Shown here piece by piece: positions 7,829-15,696 of a stretch of 64,000 bases of DNA. The DNA comes from an uncultured Clostridia bacterium (lineage in GTDB: Bacteria > Bacillota > Clostridia > TANB77 > CAG-508): the NCBI GenBank assembly GCA_934122085.1, contig CAKOVS010000001.1, positions 174,653-238,652 of the forward strand, written 5' to 3'. Under the pieces are notes generated by a model. The model searched no databases, had not been told where the DNA came from, and saw only the letters and a list, made by a program, of their open reading frames with translations. The position numbers were made by a program, and so were the translations under genes. Position 1 is the first letter of the stretch. Each line of letters begins with the position of its first letter.

Positions 7829-7928
7829 ATTTTTTCTTTCCTTTCTTGAGTATTAACTAGTTTATTACTAATTTTCCTCTCTTTTAAGCTATATGCCTAT
7901 TTTTGACGACTATATTTTACTCTAAAAT

Positions 7929-7961
7929 TAAAAAAATAGCAAGTCTTTCTTGCTATTTTTT
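7929..7961 (-). terminator. Intrinsic terminator after the first pseudopilin gene
   Basis: Minus strand AAAAAATAGCAAG / CTTGCTATTTTTTT with a short loop and T-run, 36 bases after the stop at 7997. It is symmetrical but nothing converges on it. Confidence 0.85.
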
Positions 7962-7996
7962 CCCTTTTTTCATTAATTTTATGCATCTTTTTTCAA

Positions 7997-9463
7997 CTAC
8001 ATAGTAGCACTCAAACGCACAGCATAATAATCCTCGTTAACTGTACCACTATTTGCATATCCTTTAACATAATTTATATTCCATACGTTTGGTGTATATC
8101 GTTGTGATGAAGTCCAATATCTTTCTTGTAATCCCCTATCTTTATAATTATCTGTTATATTTAATTTTGATGAAAACGCACACCATTCACCTTTCGATGG
8201 TATAAACCAATCTTTTCCTTCTCCTGCTATATCTTGTATATATTTCCATATATCTCTATCATTTTGTTCTCCATATGGATATTGGTCTTCATCTGTTGCA
8301 TTTGCTCCATTATTCCACTTTTTTATCATTTTTTGTGTATTTTCTTTTCCTTTTCCAAAACTTACAGATGTATATGAATAATAATCCGTCATTTTTCCAT
8401 TTGCATCATAATACCAATAATATTGGGTATATCCTCCTAAATCCAAATCTTCCAATGACATTACATAAAATCTATCTGTTCCTACTGAACTTGATGCTGC
8501 TATAATTTTTTGTTCTCCCCCTAGTTTGTTTGTATAATTTTCTTGACTTATTTTATAATTCTTTGTTGGTGCTATTGCTACTGGTATTGTATATGTACTC
8601 TCATTTGTTTCAGACCATGTTCCTGTTTCTGGATATAGTAAGTCTGCATATATTATTCCATCTGGTATTCCATCTCCATCTACATCTGCATAATATCCTA
8701 CATATGATTGCTCTGCTATCTCATCCCAATGAAGTTCTTCTGCTACTGTTATTTTACATGTTTGAGCTGTTAAACTTTCTAAACTTACTTGAATTGTTCC
8801 ATTTACCCAGCTTTCAGCATTATTATTTGCTGTTATTTTTACTATATTTTCTTCTTGTACTACTTTTATTCCTTTCAAGTTTGAATCTATTGTTATTTTC
8901 AATTTTTTATTACTTTTGCTTGGATCTTTTATTTTTTCATCTTTTATTTCTACTTTTTCATTTTCTAATGTAATTTCATGATAATATTTACTTACTTTTA
9001 CATAATAACTTAATTCTGTTTCTTCTGGATATTTATATTTTACTCTTATCTCTTTATTTTCTCCTGCTTTTAGTGATATTCTATTTTCACTTAATTCTAT
9101 TCCTGTTATTTCTTCTCCGTTTTTCCCTACTCCTTCTATATCATATCCTTCTTCTTCCATTTTGTTTTTTATATCTTGAATTGTTACTTCTTCTCCATGT
9201 CCTTCCATTTGTTTTTCTAATATTAGATTAGAATAGTCTAAGTTAACAGTCTCTTTAATTTTAGCTAACTCATTTTTTTCTTTCGCACTCATTGCTTGAT
9301 TCATTATACCATTCTCACTTGTTAATGCTGCTATTGCTACTCCTGCTAATATTAACATTACTATTATTGTTACTGCTAGGGCTATTAATGTTATTCCATT
9401 CTCTCTTTTAGTATTTCTAAAATATTTTTCTGCCCTTTTCTCCAAAGTTACCTTTTGGTTCAT
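7997..9463 (-). CDS. Pseudopilin-like surface protein with C-lectin/FGE-like tail (paralogue A)
   Basis: 488 residues. A basic leader of 23 residues ends in Gly, followed by ITLIALAVTIIVMLILAG, a prepilin-type signal/transmembrane helix in which the usual Glu at +5 is Ala. Next come a charged helix (to about 75), a beta-rich Ig-like stretch (about 95-245) and a C-terminal domain (about 250-488) with VGYYADVDGDGIPDG, DRFYVMSLEDL, WFIPSKGEW and a final YWTSSQ...VW...VRLSATM, resembling the Fib_succ_major/DUF1566 C-type-lectin fold. Probably exported and displayed on the surface. Paralogues lie at 12471-13568 and 32601-33863. The tail here has ordinary AT-rich codons, unlike paralogue B. Its own promoter and terminator suggest a monocistronic unit. 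Confidence 0.7.
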   Translation of the reverse strand: MNQKVTLEKRAEKYFRNTKRENGITLIALAVTIIVMLILAGVAIAALTSENGIMNQAMSAKEKNELAKIKETVNLDYSNLILEKQMEGHGEEVTIQDIKNKMEEEGYDIEGVGKNGEEITGIELSENRISLKAGENKEIRVKYKYPEETELSYYVKVSKYYHEITLENEKVEIKDEKIKDPSKSNKKLKITIDSNLKGIKVVQEENIVKITANNNAESWVNGTIQVSLESLTAQTCKITVAEELHWDEIAEQSYVGYYADVDGDGIPDGIIYADLLYPETGTWSETNESTYTIPVAIAPTKNYKISQENYTNKLGGEQKIIAASSSVGTDRFYVMSLEDLDLGGYTQYYWYYDANGKMTDYYSYTSVSFGKGKENTQKMIKKWNNGANATDEDQYPYGEQNDRDIWKYIQDIAGEGKDWFIPSKGEWCAFSSKLNITDNYKDRGLQERYWTSSQRYTPNVWNINYVKGYANSGTVNEDYYAVRLSATM

Positions 9464-9497
9464 TTTTTATTCCTCCTTGGTTTATTAGACTATATTT

Positions 9498-9527
9498 AGT
9501 ATATATATTCTAGTAAATTTTTGTCAA
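9498..9527 (-). promoter_or_regulatory. Promoter of pseudopilin A gene
   Basis: Minus strand TTGACA (9522-9527), 18-base spacer, TATACT (9498-9503); an alternative TATATA gives a 16-base spacer. AAGGAGGAAT precedes the ATG. Confidence 0.6.
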
Positions 9528-9539
9528 TACTAAAAAAGA

Positions 9540-9578
9540 AAAAAACAGATTTTAATTTATTTCAAAACTCTGTTTTTT
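9540..9578 (-). terminator. Intrinsic terminator after the 112-residue gene
   Basis: Minus strand AAAAAACAGA-GTTTT pairs with AAAA-TCTGTTTTTTT around a loop of about 10 bases, just after the stop at 9593. Confidence 0.75.
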
Positions 9579-9592
9579 CTTTTATTTACCAT

Positions 9593-9931
9593 TTAAACAT
9601 TTTTCTTTTTTCCAAATGTTACTTCTTGAAATAAGAAATCTTTTACTTTTCCCCAAGTAATCTCTTGATGTAAAAATTCATTAATTTCATTCTCAACTTT
9701 TTGTTCATATGGTGTTAATTCAACTTTTATTTCGTAGAATAATACTGATTTAAATTTATTCCAGAAAGTATTTTTTGTTGGTAAATTTGTTCCAACACTT
9801 GCGTTAACTGTATCTTCTCCATTTATACTTATTGCATTTTGAATTCCAATTCCATTATTTTCACATTTTTGTATTGGTTCGTCTGTTTTTACTCCACCAA
9901 AAACTCCTGAAACTCCTTCAATATTTGCCAT
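9593..9931 (-). CDS. Hypothetical protein, 112 residues
   Basis: Not recognised. The start ATG has a strong site (AAAGGAGGAACTATC) and a good promoter, and a terminator follows, so it looks like a real monocistronic gene. The N-terminal half is Gly/Asn-rich and polar (VSGVFGGVKTDEP). The C-terminal half contains two related short segments, KSVLFYEIKVELTPYE and KDFLFQEVTFGKKK, each with a hydrophobic F/L-F-x-E core, suggesting an internal repeat or amphipathic helices. No signal peptide, transmembrane helix or cysteine pair. Located between mtaB (upstream) and pseudopilin A (downstream). Confidence 0.6.
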   Translation of the reverse strand: MANIEGVSGVFGGVKTDEPIQKCENNGIGIQNAISINGEDTVNASVGTNLPTKNTFWNKFKSVLFYEIKVELTPYEQKVENEINEFLHQEITWGKVKDFLFQEVTFGKKKNV

Positions 9932-9965
9932 GATAGTTCCTCCTTTGTGTTTTATTTATATTATA

Positions 9966-9994
9966 TTTATATACTATATATATTTTTTTTTCAA
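9966..9994 (-). promoter_or_regulatory. Promoter of the 112-residue hypothetical gene
   Basis: Minus strand TTGAAA (9989-9994), 17-base spacer, TATAAA (9966-9971), about 35 bases before the start codon. Very AT-rich context lowers certainty. Confidence 0.45.
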
Positions 9995-10045
9995 GATTAT
10001 TTATATTAAGTTTATATTACAAAATTATTACAATTGTAACATTTT

Positions 10046-11338
10046 TTATCCAATAACATACTCTATCTTTGCATTCCTTATATTTACTTTTACTATTTTG
10101 TTTTCTAATTCATCATCATTTTTATATTCAACTAATATATAATTTTGAGTATGTCCTTTATAATATCCTTCTTTATTTTTTTCTTCAAACAATACATCCA
10201 CATCTTTTCCAATTAAGTTTTGGTTATACTGTTTTTGGTTTTCATTTGATAATTCTATTAATCTTTTACTTCTTCTTTCTTTTACATCACCTTGTATTTG
10301 ATTTGGCATTTTTGCTGCAACTGTTCCTTTTCTTGGTGAATATGGAAATACATGCATTTTATAAAAGTTTATTTTTTTCAAATAATTATATGTTGTTTCA
10401 AAGTCTTCTTCAGTTTCTCCTGGAAATCCAACTATTATATCTGTTGTTAAAATTACATCATTATAGTATCTTCTTAATCTTTGAACAATTTCTTTAAATT
10501 CACTTGTTGTATATTTTCTATTCATTCTTTTTAATGTATTATCACATCCACTTTGTAATGATAAATGAAAATGATGACATATTTTTTCAAGTTTTATTAG
10601 TCTTTGCATAAATTCTTCTGTTATTATTTTTGGTTCTAATGAGCCTAATCTTATTCTAACTATTCCATCTACTTTATTTATTTCTTCTAGCAAATCTATT
10701 AAACCTATATTTTCTTCAAAGTCTTTTCCATATGATGCAAGATGTATTCCTGTTATTACAACTTCTTTTATTCCTTTTTGTGCAATTTGTTCTATTTCTT
10801 TTATTATACTATCTATTTTTCTACTACGCACTCTTCCTCTTGCATATGGAATTATACAATATGAGCAAAATTGGTTACATCCATCTTGTACTTTTATTAC
10901 TGCTCTTATTTTTTCAGTATATGAAATTTGTCCCATATCTTCAAATTCTTTTTGTGTTGATATATCTTGAACTGCTGTTAATTTTTGATTTTGTTCAAAA
11001 TATTTTTCTACATATTTTACTATATCTCTTTTTTCTTCGTTTCCAAGTACAACATCAATTTCAGGCATTTTCTCTAGTTCTTCTTTTGAACTTTGAGCAT
11101 AACATCCTGTTGCTACTATTATTGCATTTTGATTTTTATCTTTTACTTTTCTTAATGCTTGTCTTGATTTCCTGTCAGACATGTTTGTTACTGTACATGT
11201 ATTTACAACACATATATCTGATACTTCATCTATTTCTACAATTTCATATCCACTTTCTTGGAATTTTTGCATCATAGCATTTGTTTCATATTGATTTACT
11301 TTACATCCTAATGTAATAAATGATACTCTTTTTTTCAT
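10046..11338 (-). CDS. mtaB: tRNA t6A37 methylthiotransferase MtaB
   Basis: Radical-SAM enzyme that adds a methylthio group to t6A37 of tRNAs. 430 residues: an N-terminal UPF0004 domain (1-120) with the three cluster cysteines (GCKVNQYE, NTCTVT, ATGCYAQ), the radical-SAM core with GCNQFCSYCIIPYARG (about residues 150-165, CX3CX2C), and a C-terminal TRAM domain (about 370-430). Wording of the motifs (LGCKVNQYET, FCSYCIIPYARGR) fits MtaB rather than MiaB or RimO. The paralogue rimO is at 23416-24777. A ROK gene lies 17 bases upstream in the same direction. Confidence 0.92.
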   Translation of the reverse strand: MKKRVSFITLGCKVNQYETNAMMQKFQESGYEIVEIDEVSDICVVNTCTVTNMSDRKSRQALRKVKDKNQNAIIVATGCYAQSSKEELEKMPEIDVVLGNEEKRDIVKYVEKYFEQNQKLTAVQDISTQKEFEDMGQISYTEKIRAVIKVQDGCNQFCSYCIIPYARGRVRSRKIDSIIKEIEQIAQKGIKEVVITGIHLASYGKDFEENIGLIDLLEEINKVDGIVRIRLGSLEPKIITEEFMQRLIKLEKICHHFHLSLQSGCDNTLKRMNRKYTTSEFKEIVQRLRRYYNDVILTTDIIVGFPGETEEDFETTYNYLKKINFYKMHVFPYSPRKGTVAAKMPNQIQGDVKERRSKRLIELSNENQKQYNQNLIGKDVDVLFEEKNKEGYYKGHTQNYILVEYKNDDELENKIVKVNIRNAKIEYVIG

Positions 11339-11355
11339 TTTATTTCATTCCTTTT

Positions 11356-12267
11356 TTATATTAGAGTTGCTCCTATAATTCCTGCATCGTTTTTGAATTT
11401 TGCAAGCTGAATTATTATATCATTTCTTTTGTTAAATAGCAAGTTTCCTGTTAAAAGTTGTTGTTTTAATGGTTCTAGTAATATTTCCTTATAATCTGCA
11501 AATCCTCCTCCTATTAATATTTTTTCTGGTTCAAATATATTAATCAGATTTGATATTCCTATTGCTAAGTTTTCTATATATTCATTTAAGAAATATTTTA
11601 ATCTTACATCATCTTTATTGTTTAATATAATTTTTATTATTTCTTCATTTCTAAGAGTTGTCAAATTGAATTCATATGCAATTTTTTCCTTAAATCTCTT
11701 TAGGCTTGCATATATTTCAAAACAGCCTCTTTTTCCACAATTACATTGTAATCCATTTTTTTGTATTATCATATGACTAAATTCAAATCCTGGAACTTCC
11801 TTAGACTCTAATACTTTTCTATTATATATTACAGCTCCACCTACTCCTGTTCCTATACATAGAAATAGTCCATTTTCACATTCACTAAAATTTCCATATT
11901 TTTGTTCTGCTAATGCTGAACATTTTGCATCATTTTTTAATTTTACTTTTGTTCCTGTTTCTCTTTCTATTATTGGTGCTATTTCATAATTTTCTATTCC
12001 TAAATTCACTGCTTTTATAATTGTTGTTTGATTTACTGTTCCTGGTACTGCTATTCCTACATTTTCTACAAAGTCCATTTTTTGATATTCTTTTATTGTT
12101 TGTATTATGAATTGTGTTATTTCTTCTTTTAAATTTTGTTTACTTATTTGACTTTCATTTTCGACTCTTTCTACTATATATTTTTCTTTTTTCTGTTGTA
12201 TATTTCCGAATTCATCTACTAGCCCTATTCCTATATGGCTTCCACCTATATCTATTCCTATTTTCAT
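11356..12267 (-). CDS. ROK family sugar kinase (glucokinase-like)
   Basis: 303 residues. The N-terminus has the ATP-binding DIGGSHIGIGLVD; further on come CIGTGVGGAVI (about 137-147) and the ROK zinc motif CNCGKRGCFE (about 174-183), so it is a kinase-type ROK and not a repressor (no N-terminal helix-turn-helix). Substrate could be glucose, N-acetylglucosamine or N-acetylmannosamine; the sequence does not decide. It probably forms a transcript with mtaB. Confidence 0.85.
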   Translation of the reverse strand: MKIGIDIGGSHIGIGLVDEFGNIQQKKEKYIVERVENESQISKQNLKEEITQFIIQTIKEYQKMDFVENVGIAVPGTVNQTTIIKAVNLGIENYEIAPIIERETGTKVKLKNDAKCSALAEQKYGNFSECENGLFLCIGTGVGGAVIYNRKVLESKEVPGFEFSHMIIQKNGLQCNCGKRGCFEIYASLKRFKEKIAYEFNLTTLRNEEIIKIILNNKDDVRLKYFLNEYIENLAIGISNLINIFEPEKILIGGGFADYKEILLEPLKQQLLTGNLLFNKRNDIIIQLAKFKNDAGIIGATLI

Positions 12268-12360
12268 TTGTTTTTTCCTTTCGTGTGGTACAAATATATG
12301 TTTAAAGAATAATTAATTTTGTTTAATATACCACCTCAAACTTTTTTCAAATTTTATCAT

Positions 12361-12396
12361 AAAGAACCTAAAATATCAACTATTTTAGGTTCTTTT
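12361..12396 (-). terminator. Intrinsic terminator after pseudopilin B
   Basis: AAAGAACCTAAAATA pairs with TATTTTAGGTTCTTT around a 6-base loop. It lies about 75 bases beyond the stop at 12471 and before the ROK gene. Confidence 0.75.
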
Positions 12397-12449
12397 GTCT
12401 TTTTAATAAAAATATTTTTTGTTTTACATAATTAGTCAGCATAATTCAA

Positions 12450-12479
12450 ACTTCCTAGTTTTTTATAAAATTAGAAAGT
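12450..12479 (-). repeat. Inverted repeat overlapping the end of pseudopilin B
   Basis: On the minus strand ACTTTCTA and TAGGAAGT pair (one G-U) across a 14-base AT-rich loop. It spans the stop codon at 12471-12473. A hairpin just 3' of a variable region is a known feature of several diversity-generating retroelements; without a T-run it is not an obvious terminator. Confidence 0.4.
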
Positions 12480-12590
12480 CGTAGCCAAACGGACATAGTT
12501 GATGTCGAGACTGACGCTGTCACCGTCCATATAGCAACGTAAGAATTCCGCGCGCCACGCGCTGCTAGTACTGCACTGCGAAGAAGACCA
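12471..12590 (-). other. Putative diversity-generating retroelement variable region (VR)
   Basis: The last 40 codons of pseudopilin B. A hand count gives 60 G+C in the final 114 coding bases before the stop, about twice the local level. From the first codon after Gln (CAG) to the conserved Val-Arg, 23 of 29 codons end in C or T, for example TGC, AGT, ACT, AGC, then CGC, and later GAC, GGT, GAC, AGC, GTC. Such codons arise when AAC/AAT codons of a template repeat are mutagenised at adenines. The fixed Trp, Ser-Ser and VRL positions are those conserved in C-type-lectin variable proteins. No template repeat or reverse transcriptase is visible in the window. Confidence 0.55.
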
Positions 12591-13568
12591 ATAATAATCC
12601 CTTAAGCCTTTGCTACTATAATTACTACTTGTTATTCCTAATTCTCCTCCAAATGCGCTCCATTCTCCTTTTGATGGTACAAACCATTTTTTTCCTTCTC
12701 CTGCTACATCTTGTATATGTTTCCATAAATCTTTATTATCTTGGGCTCCATATCCACTTGCATTCCATTTTGTTATCATTTTTTCTGTATTTTCTTTTCC
12801 ACTTCCAAAATCTTTTGATGTATATGTTGAATAATCACTCATATTTTTCCATGCACTATTATACCAATTATATCCATTTAAATCTGTTAATGACATTACA
12901 TAAAATCTGTCTGCTCCACTTCCTCTTGCTGTTATTATTTCTTTTTCTCCAAATTTTCCTTCTGTATATTTTTCTTGACTTATCGTATAACTTTTGGCAC
13001 TTGTTATTGTTGGTATTGTATATGCTCCATCTGAATTTCCCCATGGGCTTTTTCCTTCTGTGTTTCCTTTTAATAAATCTGCAAATATTATTCCATCTGG
13101 TGTTCCATCTCCATCTACATCTGCATAATATCCTACATATGATTCTGTTGTACTTATTCCTGTTCTAGCTCCTCCTGTTATTCCTTCTGTTTTCTCTCTA
13201 GCTATACTTACTTGCTCATTTTCTAATTTTATTTCGTAATAGTATTCTCCTATTTTTATATAATTTTTTCCATCTTTTTCAGCTGTTTCATATCCATTTT
13301 CTTCTAGTTTTCCTATTACATCACTTAATTCTGTTTCTTCTCCATGTCCTTCCATTTGTTTTTCTAATATTAAATTTGAATATTCCAATCTTGCTTCTTC
13401 TTCTGTCTTCGCTACTTTGTTTGTTTCTTTTACTATATTTGCTTGGTTTATTATTCCGTTTTCACTTGTTAATGCTGCTATTGTTACTCCTGCTAATATC
13501 AACATCACAATTATTGTTACTGCAAGGGCTATTAGTGTTATTCCATGTTGTTTTTTTCTATTGTTCAT
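12471..13568 (-). CDS. Pseudopilin-like surface protein with variable-region-like C-lectin tail (paralogue B)
   Basis: 365 residues. A short leader ending in Gly9 is followed by ITLIALAVTIIVMLILAG (prepilin-like helix, Ala at +5), a charged helix to about 75, a linker, and a C-terminal domain (about 145-365) aligned throughout with paralogue A (VGYYADVDGDG, DRFYVMSL, AGEGKKWFVPSKGEW). The final 40 residues keep the scaffold W-SSSQ...AW...NYVRLATTF, but the exposed positions differ completely from A. The DNA for that tail is about 53% G+C and rich in NNY codons, unlike the rest of the gene. This is the pattern of a diversity-generating retroelement target. Promoter, ribosome site (GAGGAGGAATG) and terminator make it monocistronic. 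Confidence 0.7.
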   Translation of the reverse strand: MNNRKKQHGITLIALAVTIIVMLILAGVTIAALTSENGIINQANIVKETNKVAKTEEEARLEYSNLILEKQMEGHGEETELSDVIGKLEENGYETAEKDGKNYIKIGEYYYEIKLENEQVSIAREKTEGITGGARTGISTTESYVGYYADVDGDGTPDGIIFADLLKGNTEGKSPWGNSDGAYTIPTITSAKSYTISQEKYTEGKFGEKEIITARGSGADRFYVMSLTDLNGYNWYNSAWKNMSDYSTYTSKDFGSGKENTEKMITKWNASGYGAQDNKDLWKHIQDVAGEGKKWFVPSKGEWSAFGGELGITSSNYSSKGLRDYYWSSSQCSTSSAWRAEFLRCYMDGDSVSLDINYVRLATTF

Positions 13569-13684
13569 TTTTTTACATTCCTCCTCGTATTTTTTTCTTG
13601 TATTTTTATCTTTTATAGTCTTCTGACTTTTACTTTTGGTCTCTACTTTTTACACCTCCATTTTCTTTTGTATCTTATATTAAA

Positions 13685-13713
13685 ATTTTAACATAAATGA
13701 TTAAAGTATGCAA
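13685..13713 (-). promoter_or_regulatory. Promoter of pseudopilin B
   Basis: Minus strand TTGCAT (13708-13713), 17-base spacer, TAAAAT (13685-13690). It gives a leader of over 100 bases that contains an unused GGAGGTG at about 13654 followed at once by a stop codon. Confidence 0.6.
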
Positions 13714-13779
13714 TACATTTGTCAGGTATTTTTTGAAATATTTTTGTGAGACAATTAATAAAAAAATGGAGGAACAATT

Positions 13780-13986
13780 ATGTTTGAAATATCAAAATAT
13801 AAGAAAAGTAATGTAAAAATATCTATACGTTTACCAGAAACAATGAATGACACTCTAAAGAAAATTGCTGAAAAAGAAGATATGAGTTTTAACAATGTTA
13901 TTGTAAGTTGTATTCAAAATTCATTAGACCAAATTGATTTAGCCAAATATGAAGAGCCTAACGAAAAGAATAAATTAAAAGTATAA
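13780..13986 (+). CDS. Ribbon-helix-helix DNA-binding protein
   Basis: 68 residues with the Arc/CopG-type pattern: a beta strand KISIRLPETM followed by two helices (NDTLKKIAEKED, SFNNVIVSCIQNSLDQI). TGGAGGAACAATT precedes the ATG. It is one of only four plus-strand genes and is divergent from pseudopilin B, with a shared 211-base intergenic region. It might repress its own promoter or the pilin promoter, or could be an orphan antitoxin-type regulator; no toxin gene is adjacent. smpB follows 76 bases downstream but has its own promoter. Confidence 0.75.
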   Translation: MFEISKYKKSNVKISIRLPETMNDTLKKIAEKEDMSFNNVIVSCIQNSLDQIDLAKYEEPNEKNKLKV

Positions 13987-14012
13987 TTTCTATATTTCAA
14001 TTAATTAAAATC

Positions 14013-14041
14013 TTGCTTTTTTTCATTTTTTAGAGTAAAAT
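14013..14041 (+). promoter_or_regulatory. Promoter of smpB
   Basis: TTGCTT (14013-14018), 17-base spacer, TAAAAT (14036-14041), about 21 bases upstream of the start, with GAAAGGAAAAGAG as ribosome site. Confidence 0.6.
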
Positions 14042-14062
14042 ATTCTCGAAAGGAAAAGAGAT

Positions 14063-14527
14063 ATGGAAACAAAATTAATAGCAAAAAATCCAGTTGCTTA
14101 CCATAATTTCAATATAGAAGATAAATATGAAACTGGAATTGTTTTATCTGGAACAGAAATAAAATCTATAAGAGCTGGAAAAGTAAATTTAAAAGATAGT
14201 TATGCTGGTTTTAAGGATGGAGAATGTTATATATATTCTATGCACATAAGTCCTTATGAACATGGAAATATTTATAACAAAGATCCTTTACGAGATAGAA
14301 AATTATTATTAAACAAAAGAGAGTTATTAAAATTATATTCAAAAGTAAAAATTGATGGTTATTCTTTAGTTCCTATTTCTTTATATTTCAAAGGAAGTTT
14401 AGTCAAACTTGAATTAGGAGTAGGAAAAGGAAAAAAACTTTATGATAAACGTCAAGATATTGCAAAAAAAGATGCTGAAAGAAGAATGCAAAAAGCTATG
14501 AGACAAAAAATAAGAGATAATAATTAA
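14063..14527 (+). CDS. smpB: SsrA-binding protein SmpB
   Basis: Binds tmRNA and brings it to stalled ribosomes for trans-translation. 154 residues, the normal length. Conserved sequence includes KNPVAYHNFNIEDKYETGIVLSGTEIKS, GECYIYSMHISPYEHGN and the basic tail KLYDKRQDIAKKDAERRMQKA. It stands alone on plus; rnr and ssrA, common neighbours, are not visible here. Confidence 0.97.
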   Translation: METKLIAKNPVAYHNFNIEDKYETGIVLSGTEIKSIRAGKVNLKDSYAGFKDGECYIYSMHISPYEHGNIYNKDPLRDRKLLLNKRELLKLYSKVKIDGYSLVPISLYFKGSLVKLELGVGKGKKLYDKRQDIAKKDAERRMQKAMRQKIRDNN

Positions 14528-14535
14528 ATAAAAAA

Positions 14536-14588
14536 GCGAGTCTAAGATTTTCTATCAAATGAAAATTTTAAGAAAATCTAAGACTCGC
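14536..14588 (-). terminator. Long imperfect hairpin between smpB and fba
   Basis: GCGAGTCTAAGATTTTCT (14536-14553) pairs with the arm at about 14571-14588 with one internal mismatch; on the minus strand it ends in GCTTTTTT, so it can terminate fba-direction transcripts. It also lies 8 bases after the smpB stop and could protect the smpB mRNA 3' end. Confidence 0.7.
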
Positions 14589-14594
14589 CATATT

Positions 14595-14642
14595 TATCTA
14601 GTACAGAAAGTCCTCCTACAAGGAGAACTTTCCTACTATATA
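14595..14642. repeat. Dispersed hairpin repeat, copy 1 (degenerate)
   Basis: Left arm TATCTAGTACAGAAAGT and right arm ACTTTCCTACTATATA match the arms of copies at 32531-32565 and 39006-39040, but with an indel in the left arm and a 15-base loop that itself forms TCCT/AGGA. It sits between two terminators in the smpB-fba interval. Confidence 0.55.
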
Positions 14643-14679
14643 AAAATAGAGATATTATTTAAATAATATCTCTATTTTA
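14642..14679 (-). terminator. Terminator after fba
   Basis: Near-perfect palindrome AAAATAGAGATATTATT / AATAATATCTCTATTTT immediately beyond the fba stop at 14684, ending in T-rich sequence on either strand. Confidence 0.75.
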
Positions 14680-14683
14680 CTTT

Positions 14684-15616
14684 CTATGCTTTATTAGCTG
14701 AACCAAATACATCTTTCATTTTGTGTGAAACTGTTTCTTTTACTAATTCTCTTGCTGGAATTAAATACTTTCTTGGGTCAAATGCACTTGGATCTTCTAC
14801 AAATACTTTTCTAATTCCTGCAGTCATTGCAAGTCTTAAATCTGTATCTACATTTATTTTTGAAACTCCTGAAATACTTGCCTCATGTAATATTTCATCA
14901 GGTACACCTTTAGCTCCTGGAATATTTCCTCCATATTCATTACACATATTTACTAATTCTGGAATTACTGTTGAAGCTCCGTGTAATACTATTGGTGTAT
15001 TTGGAATTCTTTCTTTGATTTGTTTCAAAATATCAAATCTAAGTTTTGCTTCACCTTTGAACTTATAAGCTCCATGACTTGTTCCAATTGCTATTGCTAA
15101 TGAATCAACTCCTGTTCTTCTTACAAATTCTTCAGCTTGTGCTGGATCTGTATACATTGCATCAGATGCAGATACATTTACATCATCTTCTATTCCTGCT
15201 AATTTTCCTAATTCTGCTTCTACAACAACTCCATGTGCATGTGCATAATCAACAACTTCCTTTGTTAGTCTGATATTTTCTTCAAAATCATATTTTGAAC
15301 CATCAAACATTACAGAGGTGAATCCATTGTCTACACACATTTTACATGTTTCAAAATCAGGACCATGGTCTAAATGTATTGCTATTGGAATATTTGGATG
15401 TTCCTCTACTGCAGCCTCAACCATTTTCATTAAATAATTAATTCTAGCATATTTTATTGCACTTGATGAGGCTTGTAATATAACTGGTGAATTGTTTTCA
15501 GCAGCTGCGTCAACAATTCCTTGTATTAATTCCATATTATTCACATTAAATGCACCAATTGCAAACCCTTCTTTCATTGATTTCTCAAACATTTCCTTAG
15601 TTGTTACTAATGGCAT
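14684..15616 (-). CDS. fba: Fructose-1,6-bisphosphate aldolase, class II
   Basis: Zinc-dependent glycolytic aldolase, cleaving FBP to DHAP and glyceraldehyde-3-phosphate. 310 residues from ATG 15614-15616 (MPLVTTKEMFEKS), with AGAGGAG eight bases upstream; a GTG at 15625 is rejected because it overlaps that site. Zinc and catalytic motifs are present: HLDHGPDFE (about 82-90), VVVEAELGKLAGIED (about 129-143), GTSHGAYKF (about 177-185), LHGAS (about 208-212) and INVDTDLR (about 253-260). The strong promoter upstream and double terminator downstream suggest high single-gene expression. Confidence 0.96.
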   Translation of the reverse strand: MPLVTTKEMFEKSMKEGFAIGAFNVNNMELIQGIVDAAAENNSPVILQASSSAIKYARINYLMKMVEAAVEEHPNIPIAIHLDHGPDFETCKMCVDNGFTSVMFDGSKYDFEENIRLTKEVVDYAHAHGVVVEAELGKLAGIEDDVNVSASDAMYTDPAQAEEFVRRTGVDSLAIAIGTSHGAYKFKGEAKLRFDILKQIKERIPNTPIVLHGASTVIPELVNMCNEYGGNIPGAKGVPDEILHEASISGVSKINVDTDLRLAMTAGIRKVFVEDPSAFDPRKYLIPARELVKETVSHKMKDVFGSANKA

Positions 15617-15651
15617 ATCAATCACTCCTCTTTTTGTATTATTACATGAGT

Positions 15652-15680
15652 ATTTTATTTCTATTTCAAAACTTTGTCAA
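15652..15680 (-). promoter_or_regulatory. Strong promoter of fba
   Basis: Minus strand TTGACA (15675-15680), exactly 17-base spacer, TAAAAT (15652-15657), about 35 bases upstream of the fba start. Confidence 0.75.
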
Positions 15681-15696
15681 GATTGTACATTATTTT

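Noticed and set aside
7997..8130. Tail of pseudopilin A as a second variable region
   Set aside because: It has the same protein scaffold, but its codons are ordinary AT-rich ones with many NNA endings; it lacks the NNY/G+C signature. It may be an old or inactive target, but the sequence alone does not show it.
13780..13986. Antitoxin of a toxin-antitoxin pair
   Set aside because: The RHH fold would fit, but no small toxin-like gene overlaps or follows; the next gene is smpB with its own promoter.
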